41,789 nt of DNA, taken from Candidatus Thermoplasmatota archaeon (lineage in GTDB: Archaea; Thermoplasmatota; E2; DHVEG-1). The stretch is taken from assembly GCA_038884455.1 (NCBI GenBank), contig JAWABU010000014.1, positions 1 through 41,789 on the forward strand, read 5' to 3'. This document shows, in pieces, positions 33,975-41,789 of this stretch (position 1 is the first letter of the stretch; the number at the start of each line of letters is the position of its first letter). The notes under the pieces are model-generated. The model saw only the letters and a list, made by a program, of their open reading frames with translations. It was not told the origin of the DNA and ran no database searches. The translations under genes were made by a program, and so were the position numbers.

Positions 33975-34649
33975 TCATAAGACACCGACAACGGTACAGG
34001 GAGAACTATCTAGATTAGCGATGAATAAAGGACAAACGAAGACCTGCCGTAACCTTGTTAATTTTTTACTTGATAGGTCCATGTCTTCGAGTAATAAAAT
34101 CGGATTACTTGCATAATCTTTATCCTGAAGAAAAATAGTATGCGCCTTTCGCCCTGATTCACGATGGATGAAACTTGATATCGAAATCGAATCAATACCA
34201 ACACATTTAATGTTTGGATATTCAGTACGAAGATAATGTGCAATCTCGGGAGAGATTCCAGGGTTTTTTAATCGATACACAGCTTCATTTCTATATTTCC
34301 AAAAACCAGTTCGAAATATGATCATATCACATGAGCTCAACGAAGACGAATACGACAGTAGTTCATCAACCATTACTAATTCTCCAGGATTTTTTGGTAT
34401 ATCTAGAACTATCGGATGAGAAAAAATGAATTCTTCTATAGTATAGTCAGTGATTTTTTTACCAGTATCTATGAAATGATATGGTGCATCAATATGTGTT
34501 CCGAGATGGTTATGGATATGGATGAGTGATGTATTACAGGAATTTCCTTGGGTGATCTGTTGGTATGGTTCAATTTGAAGTGGTGGGGTATTTCCATAAC
34601 TGGGAGTAGCCGTGTTTATTGGATATGACAGTAAGATATATCGAGACAT
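33975..34649 (-). CDS. Cyclase family (kynurenine formamidase-like) hydrolase
   Basis: 224 residues from ATG 34649 after GGTGACT; ATG 34667 is an alternative. The metal-binding motif HLGTHIDAPYHF (about 47-58) and later GIDSISIS and the usual acidic/histidine positions mark the cyclase/KynB family of Mn/Zn amidohydrolases, which open cyclic or formyl amides. The substrate is unknown; no tryptophan-degradation genes are near, so a role in island sugar or polyketide-like chemistry is only a guess. It converges with the radical SAM gene, nine bases away. Confidence 0.75.
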   Translation of the reverse strand: MSRYILLSYPINTATPSYGNTPPLQIEPYQQITQGNSCNTSLIHIHNHLGTHIDAPYHFIDTGKKITDYTIEEFIFSHPIVLDIPKNPGELVMVDELLSYSSSLSSCDMIIFRTGFWKYRNEAVYRLKNPGISPEIAHYLRTEYPNIKCVGIDSISISSFIHRESGRKAHTIFLQDKDYASNPILLLEDMDLSSKKLTRLRQVFVCPLFIANLDSSPCTVVGVL

Positions 34650-34668
34650 AGTCACCAGAGCTCTCATA

Positions 34669-35316
34669 TTATTTTTCTTTAATATCCCTCACAATCCATT
34701 CTTTGATGTCGAGGAGATTCGGGAAATTTGGGACGCAAAAGTCATCAAAAGATTCAATATTTTTTCTTCCTATGAACTTGACTCCTGTTTTTCGTGCAAC
34801 GTTATAATCTTCCCGCATATCCCCAATATAAATTGCTTGCTGGGGCTGTGCGTGTTCAGCAGTAAGAGCAGTGTGAATAAATTCAATTTTATTACCTGGC
34901 GGACTTCCAAAAACACGTTTAAAATATTGTTGTATCTTTCGTTCTGCGACAATACGTTCTAACTCTTGTTGAGGTGTGTTCGATGCAAGATAAATGGGAT
35001 ATCGTGGTGCAAAGAATTTTAAAAATTCGAGTGCACCAGGAACATATGGGCAGGTAACGACTTTTTGATAAACGATATATGAAAACCGTTGTCCAAGATC
35101 ACGTTCAACTTCAGGAGTATACGGTTTTTTTAAAATATTTTCATAGATATATTTAAATTTTACATATCGTGAAAATGCATGATGCCGTACGTGATAATCG
35201 ATAATGTCATCGATATATTCATGATACTCTTGAAATAATTCGCGAAATGCCTCTGTTTTTAGATCAACAGATTCAATGATGACTCCGTCGAAATCCATAA
35301 TAATAAGTTTAAGCAT
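34669..35316 (-). CDS. HAD-superfamily phosphatase
   Basis: 215 residues from ATG 35316 (MLKLIIMDFDG); ATG 35334 further upstream is less well placed. The four HAD motifs are seen: DFDGV (D8, D10), ASNTP, the lysine in GNKIEF, and IYIGDMRED. The helical cap between motifs I and II resembles phosphoglycolate-phosphatase/beta-PGM-like members. Likely dephosphorylates a sugar phosphate, which suits the island. It is upstream of, and nearly abuts, the cyclase gene. Confidence 0.8.
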   Translation of the reverse strand: MLKLIIMDFDGVIIESVDLKTEAFRELFQEYHEYIDDIIDYHVRHHAFSRYVKFKYIYENILKKPYTPEVERDLGQRFSYIVYQKVVTCPYVPGALEFLKFFAPRYPIYLASNTPQQELERIVAERKIQQYFKRVFGSPPGNKIEFIHTALTAEHAQPQQAIYIGDMREDYNVARKTGVKFIGRKNIESFDDFCVPNFPNLLDIKEWIVRDIKEK

Positions 35317-35387
35317 AGAGTTCACGAAATCCATTCATATTTCTTTCACACGTGTTGTATTTTTGAGATTCTCTGCAAAGGTCGAAA

Positions 35388-36323
35388 TCACTGCTTACTG
35401 AATACCTCAAGAAGATTTTTCACCGCCTGAATCTCCATATCAAGCCGAGATTCCTTCGCATATGATCCTATATGAGGTGTTAGAATAATATTTCCAAGTT
35501 CGGTGAGAGGACCTGCATAGGGTTCCTGAGTATAAACATCCAGTGCTGCACCTGCCAGTGATTGTGTTTTTAATGCTTCGTACAAGGCATGTTCGTCAAG
35601 GATCTCCCCTCTCGAAAGATTTAAGAGAAACGCCTGTTTTTTCATCAATGCTAGCTCAGATTTACCGAGCAGTGGTTTACCTTCAGGTGATTTTGAAACA
35701 TGGACACTGACAATATCGCTTTTTTGAAGCAGATCAGATAAAGATAACAGATGAATGTTTCTTTGTTTGCACCAGTCATGATCTGGATGAATGTCATGCC
35801 CGACAACAGTAACTCCGAGCAGTTGGAGCATTTCTGCAACCTTTTTACCAATACGTCCGAGACCAATAATTCCGACAGTTTTACCATACAATAGAAAGCC
35901 CATATCTTTGTTCCAAATACCCTGACGGATTAAACGATCACGATATGAAATCATCCGCAACAAATCAAAAATGAGTCCAACGGTTAATTCTGCAACAGCC
36001 CGTGTCGGACCATCTGGTGTGTTTTTAATGATAATGCCATGTCTACGTGCATATTCGATATCGATATTGTCGATACCAACACCAACACGACTGATACATC
36101 GTACCAAAGGGAGCGCAGAAAGTACCTGCTGATTTAAAGTTTCAACGCCTGCAATGATTCCCTGACACTCCTTCCCAAGTTCTATAACTTCCTCTGGTTT
36201 CATCTTTCGATGATACGGATTAAGAATCACGTCAATATGCGCTTGCCGAAGTAATTCTAATGGTTCATCTCCGCACTCTCCAAATGAGGAAGGAGTGATA
36301 ATTACCTTTTTTTTTGATACCAT
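35388..36323 (-). CDS. D-2-hydroxyacid dehydrogenase (SerA-like)
   Basis: 311 residues from ATG 36323 nine bases after GAGGCG; the open frame back to TTG 36350 overlaps that site. Motifs: SRVGVGIDNID, NAD-binding GIIGLGRIGK, LNLSRGE with catalytic Arg, and LTPHIGSYAKES with the catalytic His. Family members oxidise or reduce D-2-hydroxyacids with NAD(P). It lacks the C-terminal ACT or ASB regulatory domains of long SerA forms, so it may act on an island intermediate and not on serine synthesis. Confidence 0.85.
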   Translation of the reverse strand: MVSKKKVIITPSSFGECGDEPLELLRQAHIDVILNPYHRKMKPEEVIELGKECQGIIAGVETLNQQVLSALPLVRCISRVGVGIDNIDIEYARRHGIIIKNTPDGPTRAVAELTVGLIFDLLRMISYRDRLIRQGIWNKDMGFLLYGKTVGIIGLGRIGKKVAEMLQLLGVTVVGHDIHPDHDWCKQRNIHLLSLSDLLQKSDIVSVHVSKSPEGKPLLGKSELALMKKQAFLLNLSRGEILDEHALYEALKTQSLAGAALDVYTQEPYAGPLTELGNIILTPHIGSYAKESRLDMEIQAVKNLLEVFSKQ

Positions 36324-36356
36324 AAAAACAACGCCTCGTTTTTCTATCAAGTTTTT

Positions 36357-37370
36357 TTATTTCTTCTGTGCAACTATCCGAAGTGGTGAACTTAAATTGT
36401 ATTGTTGTAAGAAATCTTGAAAAGCTCGATGTGCTCGCTCGTCTCGATTCTCAAGTAGATACGTAACAAACCGTGGTACCTGAATACTGGGATCATTGTT
36501 AACAGCATTTCGCACAATTTCTAGATCTAGTTGGCCAATGGTACTTAATTCAATGATTTCGAATCCACAATCAGTAAGCAGTTTTGTAATTCCTTCCGTT
36601 GAAAAGAGATTCATATGGTCCAAAGGATGAATACTCTTGGAATGCTGCCAGAGGATTTGAAGATCAAAACCGCTAATGGTTGTTGTGGTTAAAAATAAAA
36701 GACCATTCGGTTCGAGTAAAGAATGAGCTTTTTGAATTATTTCTTTTGGGTTGGAAACACGATCAATAACCTCCAAAGCACTAAACACCGCCGTCCGTGA
36801 CCCCTCAGAAACAACAGAATCTAATGAATCATACATATGTATATTCTTAGAAGAGACTGTATCACGAATAGATCTGTAAGGTTCAACAAGAGTTATACGG
36901 TCAAAAAATTTGAATGACCGTAATGCTTGAACAAATTCGTTATATTTGGTCCGAAAATCAATTAAGGTAACCGGTTTTTTAAGATACGTTTCAGTGACAT
37001 CAACGATCCAGAAGGCACGAGGATGCACAATTACCCGCTTTCTCGAGGAAAGAGTCGCTTTATAAACCTTATTTAACCAAAATGTCATTGATTTTGATTT
37101 CTGATAATATTGTGTAATATTGAATTCTGAGGGGCGAGGTGTAACAAAGACTGTTTTACAGTTCTGACACTCGACATATGTCATACCAAATTTTTTAAAA
37201 AGTTGCTCGTTTTTTTGAGAATTACATCCTGGACAATTTATATCAAAAAGATCCCATTTCTTTAAGAGTAGGCCAAGTTCTTGTTCAATCATCTGGAGAT
37301 AAACATCAAATAACTTTGCTGGCTGTACCTCAAAGATCCTAATATCTTCATTAACAACAACATGTTTCAT
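36357..37370 (-). CDS. SAM methyltransferase with N-terminal zinc ribbon
   Basis: 337 residues from ATG 37370 (MKHVVVNE) after GAGTTGAAAACT; ATG 37409 would overlap the preceding gene by 34 bases. A four-cysteine knuckle (CPGC 46-49, CQNC 68-71) is followed by a class I methyltransferase domain with a degenerate motif I (PVTLIDFRTKYNEF) and clear later motifs (SALEVIDRVSNP, LLEPNGLLFLTT, DHMNLFS). This layout is that of sugar C-methyltransferase-like proteins in glycan clusters. The SAM-binding glycines are poor, so activity is uncertain. Confidence 0.7.
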   Translation of the reverse strand: MKHVVVNEDIRIFEVQPAKLFDVYLQMIEQELGLLLKKWDLFDINCPGCNSQKNEQLFKKFGMTYVECQNCKTVFVTPRPSEFNITQYYQKSKSMTFWLNKVYKATLSSRKRVIVHPRAFWIVDVTETYLKKPVTLIDFRTKYNEFVQALRSFKFFDRITLVEPYRSIRDTVSSKNIHMYDSLDSVVSEGSRTAVFSALEVIDRVSNPKEIIQKAHSLLEPNGLLFLTTTTISGFDLQILWQHSKSIHPLDHMNLFSTEGITKLLTDCGFEIIELSTIGQLDLEIVRNAVNNDPSIQVPRFVTYLLENRDERAHRAFQDFLQQYNLSSPLRIVAQKK

Positions 37371-37375
37371 AGTTT

Positions 37376-38410
37376 TCAACTCGATTGTTTTTTCATTTTT
37401 TTTCTCCATTGTGTATCAGCATTATAAATCTTATACACCAGTTCCATCGCCTTTAATGCATCGGTAGATGTTCCATGTCTAATAGGCTTATTGTTGAGAA
37501 TACAATCAACAAATTCATCGATTTCTAATTTCCAGGAGTTATCTTCGCTGAAATAGATAATTTCCTCTCGAGGGTTTCCTAAGGCAAATGCTTCATTTTC
37601 AAACTGTCGACGGGCTATAATCAAACTTTCTTGGCCATAACTATGGGTTGAGGATAAGATGCCATTAATAATAACGTATCCATCACGGAGAAATATATCA
37701 AGTTTAAACATATGTTTCCATTGGGTTGACGAAGAATGAATCATTGCGGTTTGATTACTGTTATTTCGTAATATGGCAAAGACGTTGTCCTCAACATCAA
37801 TATTCCAGTATGCATTAGTGACAAAACTTTTAATCTCACTGAAATCCCCGCAAAAAAATCGAAATAGATCTAACATATGGATGCCTTGATCAAGAAGTAT
37901 TCCTCCTCCAGCAATGCCCCGATCGCTCCGCCAATTCTTTTCGAAATCGATACCTCCTGATTTTCCATAGATCCCTCGAAGCCAGAGAATTGAACCAAGA
38001 CGACCACTATCGATAATTGCCTTTGCTTCACGGACGCCATCGTGGTATCGATGATTAAAACCAAATTTCACTTTTACATCTTTATGTTTTTGTTCTGCTT
38101 TAATAATCTTTTTGATATCACCAACAGTACGACCCGGTGGTTTTTCACAAAAAACATGAATGTTTTTTTTTAATGCAGCAACTGCAATATCTGAAGAATA
38201 TCGATTTGGAGTACAGATGAAGACAGCATCAAGATTTTCTTTAAGTAAGGTTTTATAGTCAGTATAAAAAGAATATTTCGATGAAATATTTTTCGGCTTT
38301 ATAACATCACATATGCCGATAAGAGATAAATTCGTATGATTTTCTATAATCCTCTGTCGTATTCGTCCAACTTTACCGTATCCAATGATGCCAACCTTTA
38401 GTGTATCCAT
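37376..38410 (-). CDS. Gfo/Idh/MocA-type sugar oxidoreductase
   Basis: 344 residues from ATG 38410, in the GAGGGG-ATT-ATG context. The N-terminal NAD(P) fold has VGIIGYGKVG and AVFICTPN, then the family lysine in HVFCEKPPGR (K about 93), and the C-terminal domain has a LDQGIHMLDLFRFF segment with the conserved His. Members oxidise or reduce hydroxyl groups on nucleotide sugars, inositols or amino sugars. First gene of the minus-strand half of the island, probably co-transcribed with the methyltransferase, dehydrogenase, phosphatase and cyclase genes downstream. Confidence 0.87.
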   Translation of the reverse strand: MDTLKVGIIGYGKVGRIRQRIIENHTNLSLIGICDVIKPKNISSKYSFYTDYKTLLKENLDAVFICTPNRYSSDIAVAALKKNIHVFCEKPPGRTVGDIKKIIKAEQKHKDVKVKFGFNHRYHDGVREAKAIIDSGRLGSILWLRGIYGKSGGIDFEKNWRSDRGIAGGGILLDQGIHMLDLFRFFCGDFSEIKSFVTNAYWNIDVEDNVFAILRNNSNQTAMIHSSSTQWKHMFKLDIFLRDGYVIINGILSSTHSYGQESLIIARRQFENEAFALGNPREEIIYFSEDNSWKLEIDEFVDCILNNKPIRHGTSTDALKAMELVYKIYNADTQWRKKMKKQSS

Positions 38411-38666
38411 AATCCCCTCGAAAATATTTCTTTTTTGATGAAAAACTTATTATCAAGTATTATACGTCTCTTCAAGATAGTATGAATGTTGATATACTTT
38501 GATTTATCAGGGTATCCACGATAATTTTTGAGCATACAAAAAGGCAAAATGCATCTTCGTGGTATAAATTCTACGGTTTAGGTTTATTATGGATTCTTCT
38601 TTTAAAAAATTATACAGGAACTTTTTTAGTTGGAAAAATTCTCAAAAAATGAAAAAAATAAGATGA

Positions 38667-38685
38667 TGTGCAGATTTTCTGCACA
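38667..38685 (-). terminator. Terminator of archaellin cassette B
   Basis: TGTGCAGA pairs with TCTGCACA around a three-base loop, about 20 bases past the last archaellin stop, followed on the minus strand by T-rich sequence. The rest of the 295-base gap 38411-38705 is AT-rich with no gene seen. Confidence 0.6.
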
Positions 38686-38705
38686 GAGTGCTTTTTTTAC
38701 CGGAC

Positions 38706-39419
38706 TCACTGTAGATCCATGACTTTGCTGTTGTATGCCGCAGGAGTTACAAAGGAGATAATACCCGGAGATCCGAGTTCAGGAACAACAGCACCCCAGA
38801 TCGCTTTTCGCTCCCGGAGACCTTGTGAACCACTCTCATTAAAGCAATGGTAGGTATATACCGCGAGCATGACTTTATCTCCTCGATTGATAACAGGATT
38901 TGTTCCTGAAATCGACCTATCTGCATCCTCAACGACTAGAATTCCAAAGTCATCGATTACTCCACTTTCTTGCGCTGCTGAATAATTCATACCCTCTCCA
39001 GGGAATATCGCTTGATTGAAGATGTCATCAAACCCGGCATTTAACCTTTTTGCGAAAAAGGTATTATTGTATCTGAGAACAACCTTCATTGTTGGATCTG
39101 CTAGTTCAACGAATACCTGATTAAGATCAATGTCAGTTGAACCTGCACGAGGTCTAACACAGATGAGTAACTTACTGATATTTGCGGATACCGAAGAGGA
39201 ATATCCTTCGATATCGAAAACTGCGAGACCGGTTGCAACCTCGCCGATGGTTTCTTGCCCTGTCGCCATAGCCTGCGATTCCAATTTCGTCGCTGTTTGA
39301 ATCAGCACCGATGCAGCAATTCCTGCGACAAGAACCATCGCAATGAACACAATCATTGCACCAATACCAACATCTGCAACATCCTTCTCTTTAAGTATCC
39401 TTAATATTTTATGATTCAT
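38706..39419 (-). CDS. arlB: Archaellin, cassette B third gene
   Basis: 237 residues from ATG 39419 ([15 protein letters not shown]), nine bases after GAGGAGG. Signal core [18 protein letters not shown] with Ala at -1. The mature domain is closely related to 26599-27315 ([27 protein letters not shown]). Sequons NIS, NNT, NYS and NES. Third gene of the operon. Confidence 0.93.
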   Translation of the reverse strand: MNHKILRILKEKDVADVGIGAMIVFIAMVLVAGIAASVLIQTATKLESQAMATGQETIGEVATGLAVFDIEGYSSSVSANISKLLICVRPRAGSTDIDLNQVFVELADPTMKVVLRYNNTFFAKRLNAGFDDIFNQAIFPGEGMNYSAAQESGVIDDFGILVVEDADRSISGTNPVINRGDKVMLAVYTYHCFNESGSQGLRERKAIWGAVVPELGSPGIISFVTPAAYNSKVMDLQ

Positions 39420-39433
39420 GGCTTTCATCCTCC

Positions 39434-40114
39434 TCATTGTAAATCATATACCACATCGTTGTATGCAGCTGGGGTGGTAAATGCTATCACACCAGGTGAT
39501 CCAATTTCAGGTATGACTCTTCCATAGACTTGAGTTCGAGTTGGAATCTCTCGGCCAAAGCAACCACTTGCTGAACAAAGCAAAGTAAGTACAACTTTAT
39601 CTCCTTTGTTGATAACTGGCGTTGCTCGTTGACAGGATCCATCTTGATCTTGGAGGACAATAATCCCAAATTTCTCAAAGGTTAACGAATCCCAGTTTCC
39701 AGTGTCGAAGAGTTGAGCATTGGATGAGTTTACTGTTGCATTATAATGCTGTGGATCAATCCAGCCGTCATAGAGCAGAACTGTCTTTTTTGTTCCATCG
39801 CTAATTACAATACGTGTTTGGTTGATATCAATGTCTGGTGCACCAGCGCGCGCGCGTACTGTTATTGCAAGATATTTCAGATCACTTGTGCCAGTTTTTC
39901 CTACCACATCAATAACGGCGATACCGCTGGATACTTCAGCAATAGTTTGCTGTCCTGAACTCATCGCTTGTGTTTCAAGTTTTCCAGCAGTCTGAATCAA
40001 AACCGATGCAGCAACACCTGCGACAAGAACCATCGCAATGAACACAATCATTGCACCAATACCAACATCTGCAACATCCTTCTCCTTAAGAACTTGTAAT
40101 ATCTTATGATTCAT
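39434..40114 (-). CDS. arlB: Archaellin, cassette B second gene
   Basis: 226 residues from ATG 40114. The first ~20 codons are identical in DNA to those of 27330-28007. It has the same three-cysteine pattern ([16 protein letters not shown]) and the VYDLQ C-terminus of its cassette A partner. Sequons NQT and NAT are shared. The stop lies in the ribosome site of the next gene. Confidence 0.93.
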   Translation of the reverse strand: MNHKILQVLKEKDVADVGIGAMIVFIAMVLVAGVAASVLIQTAGKLETQAMSSGQQTIAEVSSGIAVIDVVGKTGTSDLKYLAITVRARAGAPDIDINQTRIVISDGTKKTVLLYDGWIDPQHYNATVNSSNAQLFDTGNWDSLTFEKFGIIVLQDQDGSCQRATPVINKGDKVVLTLLCSASGCFGREIPTRTQVYGRVIPEIGSPGVIAFTTPAAYNDVVYDLQ

Positions 40115-40128
40115 GGTTTTCATCCTCC

Positions 40129-40782
40129 TCATTGGAGCTCCACCACCACATCGTTATATGCAGCAGGAGTGGTAAATGATATAATACCAGGTGATCCTTC
40201 TTCAGGTATGATCATACCAAAGACATTGACTCTTGTTGCAAGACCACCAAATGCAGCAGTGGCATTCACAGTAAGAATCACATGATCTCCTGTGTTGATA
40301 ACCGGGTTAGATGCTGAGCATGATTCATCTGCGTCTTCGAGAACGATAACACCAAAGACTGTGTTGTTATTGACTGGATAACTGGCAGCCTTGAAGCTAT
40401 CTCCATTTATGTTTGCTGTTACAGTAAAGTAGGTTGGACTGTACGTAAATAGGTTTTTTGTCTGAGAATCAGAGATCTCAACAACAACTGTTGATAAATC
40501 AACATCTTTTGTCCCAGCACGAGGTCGTATTTCAATCGCCAGTCGAACAATTTTCGATCCCTCGTTTTTTCCAGAGACTTTTTCAACAGCTATTCCAGTG
40601 GCAACTTCTGCTATGGTTTGTTGCCCTGTCGACATCGCCTGCGTTTCTAATTTGCCGCTTGTTTGAATAAGAACAGAAGCAGCAATACCAGCAACGAGGA
40701 CCATCGCGATAAAAACAATCATCGCTCCGATACCAACATCGCCGATATCATTTTCCTTTAATTTCTTATATATCTTTCCCAT
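40129..40782 (-). CDS. arlB: Archaellin, cassette B first gene
   Basis: 217 residues from ATG 40782 ([14 protein letters not shown]); GTG 40791, three bases after AGGAGGGAA, is also possible. Predicted cleavage after Gly before [18 protein letters not shown]. Partner of 28022-28675 but with only one of that protein's three Cys; sequons include NNT and NAT. First gene of the operon. Confidence 0.93.
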   Translation of the reverse strand: MGKIYKKLKENDIGDVGIGAMIVFIAMVLVAGIAASVLIQTSGKLETQAMSTGQQTIAEVATGIAVEKVSGKNEGSKIVRLAIEIRPRAGTKDVDLSTVVVEISDSQTKNLFTYSPTYFTVTANINGDSFKAASYPVNNNTVFGVIVLEDADESCSASNPVINTGDHVILTVNATAAFGGLATRVNVFGMIIPEEGSPGIISFTTPAAYNDVVVELQ

Positions 40783-40855
40783 CGCTTCCACTTCCCTCCT
40801 ATAGTTGTTCTATAACAACTTTTTTAGAGTGCTAAACATTGAAACATCTGGTTTG

Positions 40856-40868
40856 TTTATATATTTTA
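40856..40868 (-). promoter_or_regulatory. TATA box of archaellin cassette B
   Basis: On the minus strand TAAAATATATAAA, preceded by GCAAA as a possible BRE, about 75 bases before ATG 40782. The remainder of the gap 40783-41139 contains AT-rich sequence and a T-run terminator for the next gene. Confidence 0.5.
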
Positions 40869-41008
40869 TTTGCAGATGAATACGTATCTGAATATGCAGG
40901 TATGTATGCAGTTATACTGCGAATTGTTTTTACAGATATATTAGTAGATTATTAGTCACCTGGACTACTTGGTATGTATGAAGATATATCTAGTAGAAGG
41001 TGACTTTT

Positions 41009-41018
41009 AAAAAAAAAA
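41009..41018 (-). terminator. T-run terminator of the small minus-strand gene
   Basis: A run of ten A on the + strand (T on the transcribed minus-strand message) about 120 bases after the stop of 41140-41586. Archaeal terminators are often simple T runs; no hairpin seen. Confidence 0.3.
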
Positions 41019-41139
41019 GGTTCATACAAACATAAAATGTAATTGACTATGACTGAATGTAATGTTTTACTTGATTGGAATTGTTGAACTATAACGACCG
41101 CCAATGTAAAAAATCATGCTGTGTCGTATCTTTTCTGTA

Positions 41140-41586
41140 TCATGCTTTTTGTTGAGAGTTGAGAAGACGTCGTTCAAGTTCGTTGACCTCATGTTCAAGT
41201 TGCATAAGATTCAAATCAACACCCATTGAACGAATCGCATTATTATATTCTTCAGTTAGATTTCTTGAGATTTCTTTAATAAAAAAATGACCTGCATCTT
41301 CTCCTAAGTTTTTATTCATCGTTGTAATAATATCATGGAGTGCTTTGCCAATCTCTTCAGATGAAACAACATTAACATTAGAGAGGACAGTAATCGGCGT
41401 TCGTTCTTCTACGAATTGAGTGTCTTTGACATCGATATATTTTAAAAAATCATATCGACTACTCAGTTGTTTCAGTAATGTTTCTAGAACCGATGTTGCA
41501 TATCCTTCGGTTGTTTTTCTACCTGAGATAGTAATCATTGTTGTCAGTACCTTTTTCATGATATCATCGTTTTGTATTTTTTGCAT
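41140..41586 (-). CDS. Conserved-looking small helical protein, function unknown
   Basis: 148 residues from ATG 41586 with a GAGGT site. Mixed alpha/beta, soluble, with a C-terminal coiled coil (LNLMQLEHEVNELERRLLNS). No motif I recognise. It has its own promoter region and a separate terminator, so it is probably not part of the archaellin operon. The 203 bases from 41587 to the window end hold only AT-rich sequence with no gene seen. Confidence 0.6.
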   Translation of the reverse strand: MQKIQNDDIMKKVLTTMITISGRKTTEGYATSVLETLLKQLSSRYDFLKYIDVKDTQFVEERTPITVLSNVNVVSSEEIGKALHDIITTMNKNLGEDAGHFFIKEISRNLTEEYNNAIRSMGVDLNLMQLEHEVNELERRLLNSQQKA

Positions 41587-41789
41587 ATGGTACTACCTCT
41601 TATTTTTAGAAAGGATCAATAAATACATCTATTAATCGTAAAAATAGATTAAAACTTTTCTTTTCTATAGTAGAGCTCAGTTGAAATTTATAGGCTGTTG
41701 AAAAATTCTTGTGTTAATACAATTTGAAGAGTGATTGGAAGAATGCAGTGTATTTTGAATGAAAATTAAATCAAAGTAATCTGCCTTTC

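Larger units (their letters stand above)
38706..40782 (-). repeat. Archaellin cassette B (paralogous to cassette A)
   Basis: Same gene order, strand and junctions as 26599-28675. Both copies face the same way, so they are long imperfect direct repeats around the glycosylation island. Confidence 0.85.

Overview
The window is archaeal. It holds a nearly complete euryarchaeal-type archaellum (archaeal flagellum) locus: ArlC/D/E-like switch proteins, ArlF, ArlG, ArlH, ArlI and ArlJ, together with nine archaellin-like genes. Promoters look like TATA boxes, ribosome sites are GGAGG/GGTGA type, and the DNA is AT-rich. ArlC/D/E genes instead of a crenarchaeal ArlX point to a euryarchaeal lineage. A member of the Thermoplasmatota or a relative is my guess only. 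No rRNA, tRNA, CRISPR array, insertion sequence, chemotaxis gene or prepilin peptidase (ArlK) is visible.

Layout. (1) 1-3717: end of a secreted beta-rich protein, a SipW/ER-type signal peptidase I with an unusual large C-terminal extension, and a PRC-barrel/coiled-coil protein. (2) 3837-12299: a 2820-residue protein in which four PAS domains are spaced along enormous coiled coils. (3) 12316-15716: a divergent small archaellin-like gene, an archaellin with an LSm-like cytoplasmic domain in front of its signal peptide, and a second PAS/coiled-coil protein. (4) 15923-24531: the archaellum core operon arlC-arlD-arlF-arlG-arlH-arlI-arlI2-arlJ, with a tandem pair of motor ATPase genes. (5) 24600-25673: a phosphofructokinase of the PPi-type sequence class. 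(6) 25670-28675: four archaellins on the minus strand. (7) 29112-38410: a sugar/glycosylation island with methyltransferases, a polysialyltransferase-like transferase, a Maf-like (DUF115) protein, a CMP-sugar synthetase, a B12-binding radical SAM enzyme, a HAD phosphatase, two dehydrogenases and a cyclase. (8) 38706-40782: a second copy of the three-archaellin cassette of region 6, same order and same strand. (9) 41140-41586: an unrecognised small protein.

How it fits together. The core operon encodes the motor and export platform. The archaellins are its filament subunits, and all six cassette archaellins carry N-x-S/T sequons. The island between the cassettes plausibly makes and attaches the glycan, probably involving a nonulosonic-acid-like sugar. 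The giant PAS coiled-coil protein and the smaller PAS protein could be sensory or structural parts of a polar motility assembly.

The strongest unusual signals are: the LSm-archaellin fusion, which would release a soluble LSm domain on prepilin cleavage; three genes whose only well-placed start is ATA; the tandem arlI paralogues with different P-loops; the giant PAS coiled-coil protein; and duplicated archaellin cassettes that flank the glycan island as direct repeats.
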